This document shows, one piece after another, positions 11,846 to 24,395 of a stretch of DNA of 64,000 bases. How positions within the stretch are numbered: the stretch's first letter is position 1; each line of letters starts with the position of its first letter. The notes beneath the pieces are model-generated. The model had not been told where the DNA came from. It searched no databases and was given only the letters and a program-made list of their open reading frames with translations. The stretch comes from Thamnidium elegans (Eukaryota; Mucoromycota; Mucoromycetes; Mucorales; Mucoraceae): positions 1 through 64,000 of the forward strand of contig JAIXMG010000009.1 in the NCBI GenBank assembly GCA_025201345.1. Reading direction: 5' to 3'. The position numbers and the translations under genes were made by a program.

Positions 11846-14468
11846 AGGTGAGTATAAAGCATATGTATACTATTAAATACATGTATATATTTACTCGTAG
11901 AATCAATAAACTTGGAATGAAGTTCGTAAGTGAATAAAGGATTAGGTAATTCACGGAAATACTGCTTTAATACACTTGTTACTGCACAAATATCATTCCA
12001 TTTCTCTTCATCATTTAAGTTTGGTAATTCGCCCTTTTCAAACGCTTGTTGAATTTGTCGCATTTGTCCTACGCCACCAGACTTTCGGTAGATACCTTCA
12101 TAATCCATACCTCTGGTCTCGACTGATTCAATACATTTTTCAACGATCAAGGGTACTTTACTCTTTTCAAATTGTACTTGTTTAATTAAATCGTTACCAA
12201 ACATAAGTCCATCCGGTCGATTAGCATCTGTTGATTTTCTAATACATGCTTGAGGTGCACTATAAACACATTTTGAATGGCATACCATACCACAATCTAT
12301 CATCAAAAATCAGATTAATACATGCACATATAAATAGTTATGATGCACCTTACCAGAACACTTTAATTCACTCACTCTCCACATTTTTTCACTACAAGCT
12401 TCACACTTTACAGGTCGAATAAACTTTGTTTGCGCAAAATGATGCTTTCTGTTTGATACACTCGTAGGTTCTTGCTCCTTCTTAACAAAAGTTTCTGAGA
12501 CCGGCTCAAGATTTTTACTTTCATAAGGAATGGAGATCATTTTTTCTTCAGATATTTTGTTATTGGGTCTCTTTCCAGAGCCACTTCGATTTCTTCTAAA
12601 GTTGAATAGTTTAGGTGCTGCGGAACCATTAAAGCTATCACGTTGTGCTATCTTGGGGTGTTGGTCAGCTTGTGATTTTATGTCGGGCATAGAACTCGAG
12701 GGTGTGATACCAATAGATCCTGTAGACAAGTTACGTCTGTGTTTGTTTGTACTACTACTGGTACTACTGCTACTACTCGTCACTTTTTCTTCTGGTGTAG
12801 TCAAAAAACTCATACCGGCAAATACTGCTTTTGCCTCTTGTTCTTTTTCCATCACACGTCTTGAAAGATCGTTATTTAATTGAGTGAGTTCAGCATTTTT
12901 AGTATTCAATAAAATCATGTCTGAAATAATATCTTCTCGACCTTTAATGAGTTTAGCATAACTGGATTTAGCGAGGCTCATATCCTTTTGCATTGAATCC
13001 AATTGTTGTTGGTACGCATGTTGTAACCTCTCCCAATGTAAATCTTGAGGCTTTTGACTGGATAATAATTTCTCGATATTATCAGAGTGATGCTCTAATT
13101 CATTCACTAATTCATTACGTTCTAATCGTAAAGCATGACATACTTGTTCTAGTTCTGCACGTGCTTTATTTAATTCCTCAATTTCTTCTTTACTATAATG
13201 AATAAAATCATGACCACTAAAGATGGAAGCTTGCTGATAAAAAGTGATTTCGCTTTTGAGTCGAACATTTAAATTTTCTGCCTCTCTTCTGGAAGTCACT
13301 TCAGATGCGTAACTATCTTTTACCATACGAAATTCATCTAATGCTCTTCTGCTAATAGTCTATATATATTATATTATATATTAGAAAAGGGTCAACTTGC
13401 ATAAAAAAGGAGAAAACTTGCCTTAATTTTACCAAATTTGCCTTCAACTTCGGATAAACGAGCTTTTGTCTCGTTTAATTCTTTTTTTAACTCTCTTACT
13501 TTAGGATCATCAGATTGATCTAAATCTAGTCGAGGTACAATATCTACTGAATTACGGATGGTTTCTTCGCTATTACGTTGACCCATCAACATATCGTTCA
13601 ATTCGGATATATCATTTGATTCTAATCTAAACGGATAAGTTTTATGGCATTATCATTTTATATGTGTATTTTTTATTTTATTTTTTTACCTAGTATAGGT
13701 GTCCTTAAATTATCGTCTGTATAAGCATTGACAATAGATGTCGTAGATGAAATTCGGAAAGCTGGATTAGGTCGAGCTGGCGGTGCTGGTAGTTTATCTA
13801 CTTTATTATTCCGTTCATCTCTTCTTTTTAGACGCTGTTGTTTTCTAGTCTCATGACATTTCGTACAATAAATACCCTACTTTTCGTTATTAGTTTTTTA
13901 TGAGGCCATTTATTTTTTGTGTTATTATTACCTTGCTGGTTTGAGTGAACACAAGATCATCAATTTTTTTACTACACTGAACACAACGGAAACAATCTGC
14001 ATGATACGCTTCATCGCCTATATAATATGTGTTAGATATAAAATAAAATTTGTAGTGACAACAACAACAACAAAAAGGTTCTTTCTTACCTGTCATGATG
14101 GCTTCGTCCTTGATTGTCTTTAAACAAGCATGACAACTATAGGAACAATCTTCACAAATGGGACTTCCATCTCGTAATAATAACAAGTTGCTATAACATT
14201 CTACTAACTTTTGACATTTAGCACAACGAAAACTATATGTATACACACACATACACACATACAAAGAAAAGGGGGGGGGGAGGAGATATTAGCTTTTTTT
14301 AAAGTAAACAATAGAGTTTCTCTCTGTTTGTTACCATTCAAAGTGCCAGATACCCTCACCAAACTGAACAACAGAACCATCTTCAATGGGTTTTTGACAA
14401 CCATGACAGTGAGGATCTTCACATTCTTCTGCATTTAAGTTTTCTGTATTCTCATAATAAGAATTCAT
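11356..14468 (-). CDS. LIM-LIM-coiled-coil-C1-RhoGAP protein
   Basis: Exons: 14468-14335, 14232-14090, 14017-13932, 13876-13690, 13621-13422, 13359-12354, 12296-11895, 11804-11356; 868 residues. Two N-terminal LIM zinc fingers (CHGC...HFECFRCAKC...CEDC; CHAC...HADCFRCVQC...CTKC) are followed by coiled coil (~310-470), a Ser-rich linker, a C1 zinc finger (H..KFIRPVKCEAC...CSDCGMVCHSKC) and a RhoGAP domain with arginine finger GIYRKSG (Arg656) and KNLAVIFGPTLLR. This is the architecture of fungal Rga-type activators of Rho/Cdc42 GTPases controlling polarity. Intron 5 has a GC donor (AAG|GCAAGT at about 13421). Intron 7 contains a long A/T homopolymer. Confidence 0.93.
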
Positions 14469-14559
14469 TGAAAAAAAAAATCAAGGTTTTTTTTTTACAG
14501 CAAAAAAAAGAAGAAAGAAGAAAAAGAAAAAGAAAAAGGGATATTTTTATTAAGGAAAT

Positions 14560-15538
14560 CTAAAGCGTGTTGCCGTTTTTTAAACCTGCGCCATTTGTCA
14601 TAATTTCTGCAATACGTAAAACAAAGTTATCGTATCCATATTGACCCAATAACTGTAACCCAATGGAATGTGTTGAAGGTACAGTAATAGCAGGTATACC
14701 ACCTAAATTGGCTGGTAAGGTCATTACATCATCGATATAAGCTTTCACTCCTTGGTTCAATTGGTTTAATCGAGGTGCTTGAGAAGTAGCACTTGGTACA
14801 AGTAATACATGTGCTTGGCCGGTTTCGCTTTCGTTATATAATAAGTTGGGTTGTTTAAATACTTGATTAAATTCCTTTTGAATTACTCTTCTAGCACTTT
14901 GAGCGGGTAAAAACAGTGTGTCGTATGTTCTAGAACAAGCAATAAATGTTAATTAAAAAAAGTATAATTATTATATCTATAATATTACCCAGCCGTTAAT
15001 ACGTGAGTACCAAGTAATATACGCTTTTTAACCTCATCACCGAATCCACTAGAACGCGTTTCATCATACAATAATTTGTGATCCGGTACCCTATGTCCTT
15101 TTTTTTAAAAAAAAAGAGAAAGATTTAGAGCTAAAATGTATATAATTAGTATAATAACTACATTACCATATTTTACACCGTCGTATCTTGACAAGTTGGA
15201 ACTTGCTTCTGCTAAAGCGATAATATAATAAGCAGGTAAAGCTAAAGGTACACTTGGTATAGAAACCGAAACAATTTTTGCACCTAAACTTTGCAACCTT
15301 TTGATACCATCACGCCAACTGGTTAATACTTCACTTGAAAGCGAATCCACATAAAATTCTTGTGGAACACCAACTACTAATCCATTTAAATCATTTTTAA
15401 ATTGTAATGAAAGTTGTGCATCATTTTCATTTAATTCTGTTCTCAACCCATTTGGTATAGATGTTGGATCCTTTTCATCATATTTATCGATAATACCTAG
15501 TTTTTTTTTATTTATTTTGTTAGCTATACATATACTAG

Positions 15539-15569
<31 letters not shown>

Positions 15570-16627
15570 TTTTGGGCTTTACCATAAACATCAGCGCATG
15601 ATTTTACGTCTTTTGTTAATATACCAATTGTATCTAACGAGTTGGCATACGATATTAAGCCATGACGCGAGCATCGACCGTAACTAGGTTTAAATCCAAC
15701 TAATCCGCAATAAGATGCTGGCATTCTAACTGATCCACCCGTATCTGATCCTAAAGCTCTATGTATAAATTACATAAGTACACACACACATCTCTCTAAA
15801 ATTAGAAATATCTTTACGCTGTACACATATCCATAGCGACACTAGCAGCACTACCACCTGAACTACCACCAGGAGACCTTTGAATACCACCACTACGATC
15901 AGGATGAATTACAGGTCCAAACGCACTATGAACATTTGTCGATCTATACACTTTTTTTTTTAGTTTTTATTTTTCTTTCTTTATTTTTCTTTATTTTATT
16001 TTTTTGTATGTTACATTACCCCATACCAAATTCATCCATATTAGTTTTGCCCATAATTAAACTACCTGCTTCATTTAATAATTGTACTACTGTTGCATCA
16101 TACGGCGATGTAAAATCTAATAGTTTTTTTTTTTTTTTGTGAGTCGATATATAGATCCACATATATAGATATAATTTCCTTTTTTACCTTTCAACATGTT
16201 GGAGGCACAAGTAGTTGGAAGGAAACTAGTACAGATATTATCTTTTATTGCAATGGTTATACCGTCCATTGCACTTTGTAAAGTACCTGACAAAAAAAAA
16301 ATAAGTTACGCGAGCTCCTTTTTTTTTTTTTTTTTTTTTTTTTTGTATATATATATACTCACCATTGCTTCGTCTATGGTCTGATTCAACTGCCTTCTTT
16401 TCAAGTAAAGTACGATCGTTGAGTGAAATAAAGGCGTTGATCTCTGTGTTATGTCTATCGATTTGGTTCCAACATTCTTTTAAAGTTGCAACTGAAGAAT
16501 ATCGACACTTGAAAAAGAAAGATATTAAGTTTTTTTTCTTATGAGTAAATTAAATAAAAGTTTCTTGGTTTACAGTTCTTTGTAAAGGCAATTGCCTTGT
16601 TGCTTGTTGAATTGAGCGAGATAGCAT
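14560..16627 (-). CDS. HER2: Mitochondrial glutamyl-tRNA(Gln) amidotransferase subunit A
   Basis: Nine exons (16627-16574, 16507-16363, 16286-16188, 16116-16020, 15943-15818, 15758-15583, 15496-15167, 15097-14989, 14929-14560) give 501 residues. Amidase-signature catalytic residues are present: Lys81 (TIAIKDN), cis-Ser159 ([11 protein letters not shown]) and nucleophile Ser183 (GSDTGGSVR), with the normal 24-residue spacing. GatA liberates ammonia from glutamine to convert Glu-tRNA(Gln) into Gln-tRNA(Gln) in mitochondria. The N-terminus is basic and hydroxylated ([17 protein letters not shown]), consistent with a mitochondrial presequence. Several introns contain homopolymers or (TA)n. Divergently oriented from the PRA1-family gene. 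Confidence 0.93.
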
Positions 16628-17750
16628 ATAAAAAAGGAAGATATTCGACAAGCCTCGTCCTCCCCCCCCCCCAGCTGCTACTTGATTCTTTAAATACCCG
16701 CCTATATTTTTTCCATGCATATATTTTTTTATTCAGGTCGAAATGAGAAGCGGTCACTAGGAGTACTTTCTGTTAAGAAACACGTATCTTTTTTCTTCTT
16801 CCTACACGAGATAATATGTTATTATATTACGATACGGTAACTGATCGATTTAGTGATGTCTTGATTTTCACGAAAATTCGCCTTTAAATCAAATAGTGGT
16901 AACAATGGTGCTAAAGCGGGGAATAGAAACTATTCCGAAGAACTTTACTCTTAAACCGTACACCTACCACATAAAGATTCTTTATATTAAACCAACTGAC
17001 ATTACTCTATTCTATTGTGAGAACTAAAGAATAGCCCTTTATAAAAAAAAATGCGTGTGTGTTGTAAAATGGAAGGTACAATAAAACTAAGCACTATTTT
17101 TACATGTAAAAACCAACTTAATGACTGTTGATACGCAGGCTATTGTTACTTCTGTAATAAAGTTTTAAAGTTACCATGATCTTACTGCTGAGCGTTTATA
17201 TGTATATTAGCGTATTATTTTATCTGATCTTGTAATTTTATGTCACACAGATATTTGACACAATACAGTTGGACCACGTATTATATTAAATCATAGTAGC
17301 TGCATATAATATACATGTAAAGAGGAAGGGATATGAAGCTTATAGCTGAAACAAACAAAAAAAGTATAATAAAAAAAAGGAGGGTACAAGTCTTGCTTGT
17401 GCACACTTTCGGCTCTTTGTTAAGGTTAGTTTCCCAAGTAATTTTTTTCAGTAATAACATGTTGATCTGTACCTGCTGTATGATTACAATGGAGAAACAA
17501 AACGCTGATATTTGACTATAAAACAGCAGATAGTCTTTAAGATTGTCTTGGATAATCAGTTGACCTGAGCAGTAAAAGGATAAAAAGCGTTCGAGCAACT
17601 GGTTAAGATACAAAAAAGATAATCGGAGAGCTAATTATATGAAGAGAGCCAAGCAAGCCAAGAATGATTTTTTTTTGGTTTGTTTATAAAATTTCTTTTT
17701 TTTTGTGTTATTCTTTTTTCTTTTTTTCTTTCACCCTTTTAACAAATAAT
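16628..17750. other. Intergenic between divergent genes
   Basis: About 1.1 kb between gatA and the PRA1-family gene, containing a C10 run near 16664-16673. No convincing gene; a 110-codon minus-strand open frame at 17281-17613 is hydrophobic and low-complexity and not supported. Pyrimidine-rich sequence just upstream of 17751 fits a fungal promoter. Confidence 0.5.
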
Positions 17751-18490
17751 ATGTCTACACCACTTCTTTCAAGTAATACAGCACAAACTCTTGGAGCAGC
17801 AGCTGCTTCCATGACAAGCGATGCGCGTTTTTCTTTCCTTCAAAGGTTCCGTGAACAACGTTTATCCAATATTAGACCTCTTGGTGATTTCTTTGATAAA
17901 AACAGAATTAGTTTTACCTCTTCGTTCCATACTATTAGTCAGCGTTGGAAGTAAGCATTTCTCTTTACAGAAGGAAGAAGAAGAAAAACTCATCTCGTAT
18001 CTTTTTTTGTTTTAGTTACAACTTACAGTACTTTTCTGCAAATTATTTGTTAATCATCTTGGCTTTAGGCATCTATGCAATGTAAAGTATATACACACAC
18101 AAAGGTAATATTTGTATAATATATACTAATCTATTATCTAAATAGTATCACGAGTTGGTGGTTAGTATTTACTATTTTGTTTGTCTTTGGTGGTTTCTAT
18201 ATGATTTCCCGTTTAGACGGTCCTCTCACTATCGCAGGAACTGCTTTATCACCATCCACTCTTTATACTTCTTACGCCGCTGTTTCTTTATTTTTATTGA
18301 TCTTCTCCGGTGCAACAGGTGCTATTTTCTGGATTATTGGTAAGTTAAAAGAAAAGGTATTTTTTTTTCGTGATAAAATACTAAAAAGTGTGTTTTGTAT
18401 ATAGGTGCCGCTGCTTTGGTTATTTTAGGACACGCAGCTATTCTTGAGCCTGGATTGGAAGGTGATTTCTCTGCTGATGGACAGGTGTAA
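17751..18490 (+). CDS. PRA1-family (prenylated Rab acceptor) protein
   Basis: Exons 17751-17950, 18016-18081, 18146-18339, 18405-18490 join to 181 residues. A cytosolic N-terminus (RFREQRLSNIRPLGDFFDKNRIS) precedes SQRWNYNLQYFSANYLLI, then paired hydrophobic hairpins (IILALGIYAI-ITSWWLVFTILFVFGGFYMI; YAAVSLFLLIFSGATGAIFWIIG) and a short C-terminal tail (GHAAILEPGLEGDF). This matches PRA1/Yip3 proteins of ER-Golgi membranes that bind prenylated Rab GTPases. Length is normal for the family. Confidence 0.92.
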
Positions 18491-18732
18491 AAAGGATACA
18501 CTCTATTTATATATATATAATTATTTATTTTAATAATAAAAAAACAAGGGAAAATATTAACCAATAAATGGGAATTGAGGCGTTCTTGGTAGACATGGTA
18601 TTTTACTCTTTGTGTCATGTTGTTCTCCATATATTTTCTTTTTTAAGCAGCATTAGATTAATTGTTTTTTTTTTATTATTATTAAGGTATATTATTAAAA
18701 TCAAAAGAAGACAGATCCGAACAAAAAACGCA

Positions 18733-20357
18733 TTATCTTCTTTCGACAAAGACTTTCATACCATTCTTCATAGACAGTGTAACTTGATTTAAAAACTCTA
18801 TTTTATGGCCAGGAACCGGACGGAATTTATATTTCTTTAATACCATAGCTGTAGTGATAATAATTTCAAGTGTAGCCATATTCATTCCTATAAAAAGACA
18901 AATGATACCTGAATAAGTTAATTGTTTTCGTGTACCAAGTTAAGGGTTACCTAAACATAATCTAGGGCCAGCATTAAACGCGCTCCATTTTCCTTGCTCG
19001 GCACGAATTAAACTTCCGTTACTTGCGATCCATCTCTCAGGTTTAAATTCTTTGGCGTCGGGTCCCCAGATCTTTGTTAGTCTTCCTTGGCAAAAGGTTT
19101 GATAGTTTACGTATTCGCCCTTGAGGATTTGTGTACCGTCAGGCCAAATATCGTCGTTGAGAGCCTGTCTTCTATTTCCTGGTACACCGGGGAAAAGCCG
19201 AAGAACTTCTGATAAACTATGTATTAAATAAGGTTAGTTTATCTTGAGAGAGAAAAAAAATATACTACTTACACGGCATGAAAGTATGTCATTTTTTTAG
19301 TAGCTTCGTATAAAGCAGTTGTATCGTTTTCAATACCATCTGTTATGTATTTATTTACTTCTTGTAGTAATTTGTTTTCAATTCTAGGATACAACATGAT
19401 ATTATAAAAGAACCAAGAGAGTGTCTGAGCAGATGTATCTCTTCCAGCAACAATAAAATTTAACATGGAGTCACGTAACTCTTTATCAGTATAGAGATTA
19501 CCATCAGGTGTCTTAGTTTTCATAAAGCGATACAATAAATCAGTATTTTCATTAAATGAATTGTTATTTTCATCTTCGTTTTCTAACGCTTCGTGTCTTT
19601 CCTTGATGATTTTATATGCAAAATCATTTACAATATCCAAATGTTGGGCGATTGTTTTCTCGCGGTTATTCCAGAAGCTTAAGCCTTCCTTGACTCTTTC
19701 GGTAACTGAATTCAAAGGAAAAATGAAACATCGGAAATTGTAAAATTGAATTGCATCAAATGAATCGGCAAAATCAATCTTTTTTAATAGTGAGTCGACT
19801 TTTACACCAAATGCAATACTATGAATATGTTAGAAATTTCGGGCAGCAAGAAAAAAAAATCATTTTACTTACTTTACAAAGATATCCATAGTAAATCGAA
19901 GCATCACGTTATGAAGATCGATAACAGAATAATCAGACGCTGCCTTTTCTAGTATATGTGTATTCAAAGTATTTATATGTTCAACAAAAACTCTATTGTA
20001 TTTATGCATCAGTAAAAAAAAAAAGCCATGGGGAATCTTGTGAGTTACCTTGTAAATTCCGTTTGGAAGTTCCGAACATGAAATATCTGCGCCGCTGCCT
20101 TTCGTTGTAATCTCCAATTCTCTCCATCAGAATTAAAAATACCTTTGCCCAAGAAATCATCAAATACCTTGTGAAAGTATTCTCCCTTAGAATAGTTTTC
20201 AAAATTATCTATATTAAAATAAATAAGAAAAAAGTTTGTTTCGAAAATCATAATATCTATCAACTCACGTTTCAATATGTATTCAACATTTCTCGGGTCC
20301 ACGGTGCTTATGTTACTAGGTAACGTGAGACTGGAAGATCTACTATTATTACAACAA

Positions 20358-20394
<37 letters not shown>

Positions 20395-20659
20395 TTAAAA
20401 ACAGTTTGGTCACAAAAAAAAAAAATTGGACTTACAATGTCAGGGTATCTAACTTCTCATATATCTCCACTACATATTCAAAATATCGATCTTTATTTTT
20501 GGATATGTTTAACAAGTTACCAACAAGAGGTAAACCCTTTGGGTAAACTACATTTTCTCGGTGTTCATCAAATAATGCTCGATCGGGGTACTTCAATGCA
20601 AGTGCTACTGTTAGTGCAGCTAACACAATTGCCCCAGAACTTATTTGAGAAGGCGACAT
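18733..20659 (-). CDS. Cytochrome P450 (paralogue 1)
   Basis: Seven exons: 20659-20436, 20342-20269, 20208-20049, 19992-19873, 19818-19273, 19216-18951, 18887-18733, encoding 514 residues. An N-terminal membrane anchor (SGAIVLAALTVALALKY) is followed by WRLQRKAAAQIFH (C helix), AGRDTSAQTLSW (I helix), EVLRLFP (ExxR near 378-381) and the haem loop FNAGPRLCLG (Cys462). This is a microsomal class II-type P450; the sequence looks closest in style to the CYP4/CYP52-type fatty-acid or alkane hydroxylase clan, but the exact family and substrate cannot be assigned here. Intron 1 holds a run of more than 30 A/T. The paralogue at 24396-26320 has the same exon plan. Confidence 0.93.
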
Positions 20660-22014
20660 CTATTTTAGAAAAAAAATGGCAGAAGAAAAGAAAAACTGCA
20701 GAAGAAAAAATAAAATTTATATTAAAACGACATCTTATCTCGTACTACGTTAAATCTTATTGGCAAGTTTTTAGGTTGGCGTATATGTAAAAAAAAAAAA
20801 AAAGGGGGGGCGAAAAAACTTTACACCCCAGTAATTATTACTCATAAGAAGGTTGGGAAGAATGTGTGGACTTTTTTTTTTTTTGTAGATGTTGGGTCAG
20901 ATATAAAATAACACTTGGTAAAAAAGACAATATAAATATTTGGTACATACAATAGAGTAAATTCAACATTTTTTAATACGGGCAACTATATGTCGCATTA
21001 TCCAAACCAACATCCAAGAGATCTTCATTGTACTTCCAAATAATGACTCTGATATTCATAAAAATGCATAACATAGTTTATCTTGGTCTATTAGTTGAGC
21101 TTTTTATTATATATATATAAAAAAAAGCTATTCAATATTAAAAACTAGTTAGTTATTCAAAGAAAATAGTCTTTGACCGATACTTTTTCGGGGCCTACTT
21201 AGCTCAATATATCCAAGCGATTTACTTTCCAATTGGTCAATTTGGGCTAATGAATTTACCACGACATGCTTAAGAAGGGCAAGACTTTGATCCATTGTTT
21301 TTCTCTGCTATGATGGTAGGGATATTACCTGTTCTAGCTTCAATAAATTCCCACTTGCTTTCGTCATTAACAGTAGTTAAACAAGGAGTAAGACAATTAT
21401 CAATTATAGAAACGCAAGGAATTTTTACTTTCATCAAGGTATTTAATGAACCAATCTTGTACTTGGTTATAAGATACTTTAAGAAGGCATATGTACCTTT
21501 AAGCTGCTTGTAAGTGCCAGCTATGATATGGCCTCAGATCTGTTAAGAGAATGTTTTAGCCTTATTACAGAAACAAAGCATCTTTTTCTACAAACTACAC
21601 AATCTCGACACGGGGAGATAGTGACGACAAATAACAACGCAGTGTCTTCAATGTCTTGAATATCCCTCTGAATATTCCAATATTACCATCGCTTCATTTT
21701 AAAATACCGTCGAGGAGAGATTCCTATTAACTCCAGAAACACTGAAATATTTCAATGGCAGAGCCATACGCGTCTTGGTTCAACATATTGCTTCTGACAT
21801 CTTTAAATGCGAAAAAATAGTAATTCTCTCGTCGTCTCTGAATATCTGATAGAAAGAAGTACTTACCATGAACCGCTTAAACTTCCAATCATAATGTCAA
21901 AGTTCTTGAATATAAGTTACTTAGACCTCAAAAATAACGGTTATCCTTTAATTGCAGCTTCAAGCAACAGCTTCGCAAAAAAAAAGAGGGGGGGGGGACC
22001 TTTCATGACTTGAA

Positions 22015-22396
22015 TTAATTGGGTGCCGATCTTCTAGAGCCTATATAATAGTCAGTTAGAATATGACACATCATATCAATAAACTTGCCTTCGCCTGGCA
22101 ATGTCCAAAGTTTTCGAGTGTTCATGAAACGGCTATATTCTAGAATACTATTTAAAAAAGAAACCGCATCTTTATTGGGTTTAATGTAAGCATTTGCATA
22201 CTTTCCATCTCGGTAGAATTCAAATATCACTTGAGTGGCAGAGCTACAACTAGTTTTCAAATCGGAAGATAGGCGTATGTAAAGTAAAACACCACGGTAG
22301 CCACAGTCACTTTGGCTAAGAGCGGGGGGGGGGGGGGTTTGGAGGGAGAAAAAATATTTATCTTCAAACAATTCAATCGACAATTGAAGCAGTGGC
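22015..22396 (-). pseudogene. Coding-like terminal exon of an unknown protein
   Basis: An open frame ending at 22015 has normal amino-acid composition (RGVLLYIRLSSDLKTS, TQVIFEFYRDGKYAN, RKLWTLPGEGKFIDMM). It is preceded by a T-rich tract and AG at about 22397-22398 that could be a splice acceptor. A C-run gives a PPPP stretch. Upstream sequence could supply an exon ending RPWIYFQERK, but it meets a stop codon. It may be a decayed or mis-assembled gene; no family recognised. Confidence 0.35.
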
Positions 22397-22539
22397 CTGA
22401 AAAAAAAACCAATGCGCAGTCTTTATCTGTCATTCTGCTTGCGTTTCGCTGAATCAGTTTTGCTTCAGAAGAAGCGTTGGACTACTTTCTCTCTTGAAAG
22501 TAGATCCATGGGCGCTTTCCGTGAAGCCAAGGGGGAGGG

Positions 22540-22746
22540 GGGGTTTACGACTTGAAGGTGGACCCAAGAATGTTCGAAAAGCCCGTTAGCGAGGAGGGAA
22601 CTCAAGAATTCCTCAAATTATATGATGCAAACGAGACCACCAAATCGATTAGTCAAGCGCTTGTTTCTGCTATTGTCTTTTCTCTTGTTTTCTCCGTCCT
22701 GCTTGTTCTAAAAAAAAGGGGGGGGCACAGGATGACTATTGATTAA
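22540..22746 (+). pseudogene. Possible fragment with one transmembrane segment
   Basis: A frame reading YDLKVDPRMFEKPVSEEG, then QALVSAIVFSLVFSVLLVL (hydrophobic helix) and a short basic end is open to TAA at 22744-22746. The upstream in-phase sequence is disrupted at a G-run (22532-22547). The opposite strand is also partly open here, so the coding strand is not certain. Confidence 0.25.
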
Positions 22747-23240
22747 TAAATGTTTATTTTATTTTGACAGATATTGCGGTGGGGACTCACTGTTATTTGT
22801 AGTAATCAAAGTTTGCTCTCGCTAGTAAGATACATTGAGAAGAGACAGACAAAACGAAATATAAGTAGAAGTAGATAGATATGAATCAAAAACGTTTCAT
22901 TCACTTACTGGTAGTATTATTATATACTAGGGAGAGTATATTTAAGCTACTTGCTTTTACTATAAAGTATCGTTTATTTTTACTTATCGGCGTATTAGAC
23001 GAATATGTCATTATATTTCGATATTTTACACATATATGTTAGTATACTTTCTAGAACTTAGCGCAATGGAAAAATGAAGCTCGACAAAGAAAATTAGGAT
23101 AAGAACAAGGTTAGAGAGAAACTGTTCTCGCACCGTTATTATTTCAACATGTTCGAGGAAGTGTCCTTTTTTTTCTCAATTTTGTTCCTGTGAGAGCACA
23201 ATTTATTGGAATAACTGTATATGTACAAAGTTTAAGGCTA

Positions 23241-24003
23241 TTAAATATGTTTGATTGTTTGTCGTTCTCGTCTCAATTCTTCCTCTTCGTCAGCCTAGAT
23301 CAAAATTAAACCTGTTAAAAAGCAAATATTTATATTATGTACGCCAATTATTACCAGCATTTTCTGTTGATCAATAAACCAGTTTGGTAATTGTAAAGGT
23401 AAAGTTACTAGATCCAAATCAAACAACTCTATAAACTGTTCATTGACATATCTGGCCTTCGTTCCGGCATAAGATCGATACTATACATAACCCTATTTAA
23501 TTATGCAATACTTTTTTTTTTTTTTTGTCTTTTTTACCTCTGTCACAATCGAACTAAAGTTCCATCCTTCTAATTTTCTTAAACAACCTACTAGCGTGCC
23601 AGTTTCATGAATACCCGAACTATACATATAGTTAATATTTTTATACTTTTTTTCAACAAACTTGACTTTACGTGCACATGATCAAAATTGGGTGTGTGTC
23701 AACATCTAAAATAAGCTCTAAACCTTCCTTGATCAATTCTTCAGAAACAGGTCTCCATGTTGAAGGTTGTGTAGGTTTCCAAGTAGCCATGCCCACATGA
23801 ACTAACTTTATATTGCCTTCTTCAATAAAGTTGGAAGTAACTCGGTTCGGTAATTCAGGACTAAGCATAACTAACGTTTTGAATCCAAATTGCTTCAAGT
23901 ACGTGAAATGAGGTTGTTGTAACATATCTGAACGGTAGATGCCTGGCTCGACAATGCCAAATTGTTCAGGCGGATTCATCAAGTTTAAGTTATTTCCTGG
24001 CAT
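23241..24003 (-). CDS. Oca1/Siw14-type tyrosine phosphatase-like protein
   Basis: Exons 24003-23672, 23619-23538, 23480-23355, 23294-23241 encode about 197 residues. The opening (PEQFGIVEPGIYRSDMLQQPHFTYL) and FKTLVMLSPELP are typical of the plant/fungal Siw14-Oca family of atypical dual-specificity phosphatases (inositol pyrophosphate phosphatases in Siw14). The P-loop reads CTSGIHETGTLVGC: the Cys is present, but the position normally occupied by the catalytic Arg of CX5R is Glu. It is therefore probably catalytically impaired or belongs to an Oca1-like scaffold subgroup. It lies between the two P450 genes on the same strand. Confidence 0.85.
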
Positions 24004-24395
24004 GTTTTTTTTTCAAATGGAAAAATAAAAATGGTTTGTGTGTTCAGAGTTGGTTAAATCTTCTTCAGATTTGGGCCGTCACAAGTGTTCGTCTGAAGCA
24101 TGATAGTGTCACTTCTTTATTCAAGTTATTAACCACCTGTTGGTCTAGCTGTATAATAGATTTTAAGTAATTTATTTTACTGTGACAAAGTAAATGTAGC
24201 CCAAAGATCTTTTTAAAATATTCTAACTTTTTTAATAAAGACATGCTTTCCTTCTTTTTCTTTTTTTTTTTTATCAAAAAATGCGACATTACAAGCACAT
24301 GCATATCTTTTAGATAATATGCCCTTTAAGCAAGGTAACTTACTGTCTAGCTTTAATTCTTTGACTCTTTTATTCTTAAAGGAAAAAATGCTTTA

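Larger units (their letters stand above)
20660..23240. other. Degenerate interval between P450 1 and the phosphatase-like gene
   Basis: Contains coding-like pieces on both strands that do not form an intact gene, plus A-then-G or G-rich runs near 20789-20810, 21978-21995, 22323-22337, 22532-22547 and 22716-22730. A minus-strand fragment (about 21270-21484; YKIGSLNTLMKVKIPC) and an overlapping 48-codon frame (MDQSLALLKHVVV) look like decayed protein-coding sequence. 22747-23240 shows nothing recognisable. Confidence 0.5.

Noticed and set aside
17281..17613. 110-codon minus-strand open frame
   Set aside because: Hydrophobic low-complexity composition, no motif and no splice context; likely chance in AT-rich DNA.
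18888..18908. Alternative acceptor in the last P450 intron (TTCAG at about 18909)
   Set aside because: It would insert extra residues between the haem-loop Gly and the conserved MATLE helix; the downstream TATAG gives the family sequence exactly.
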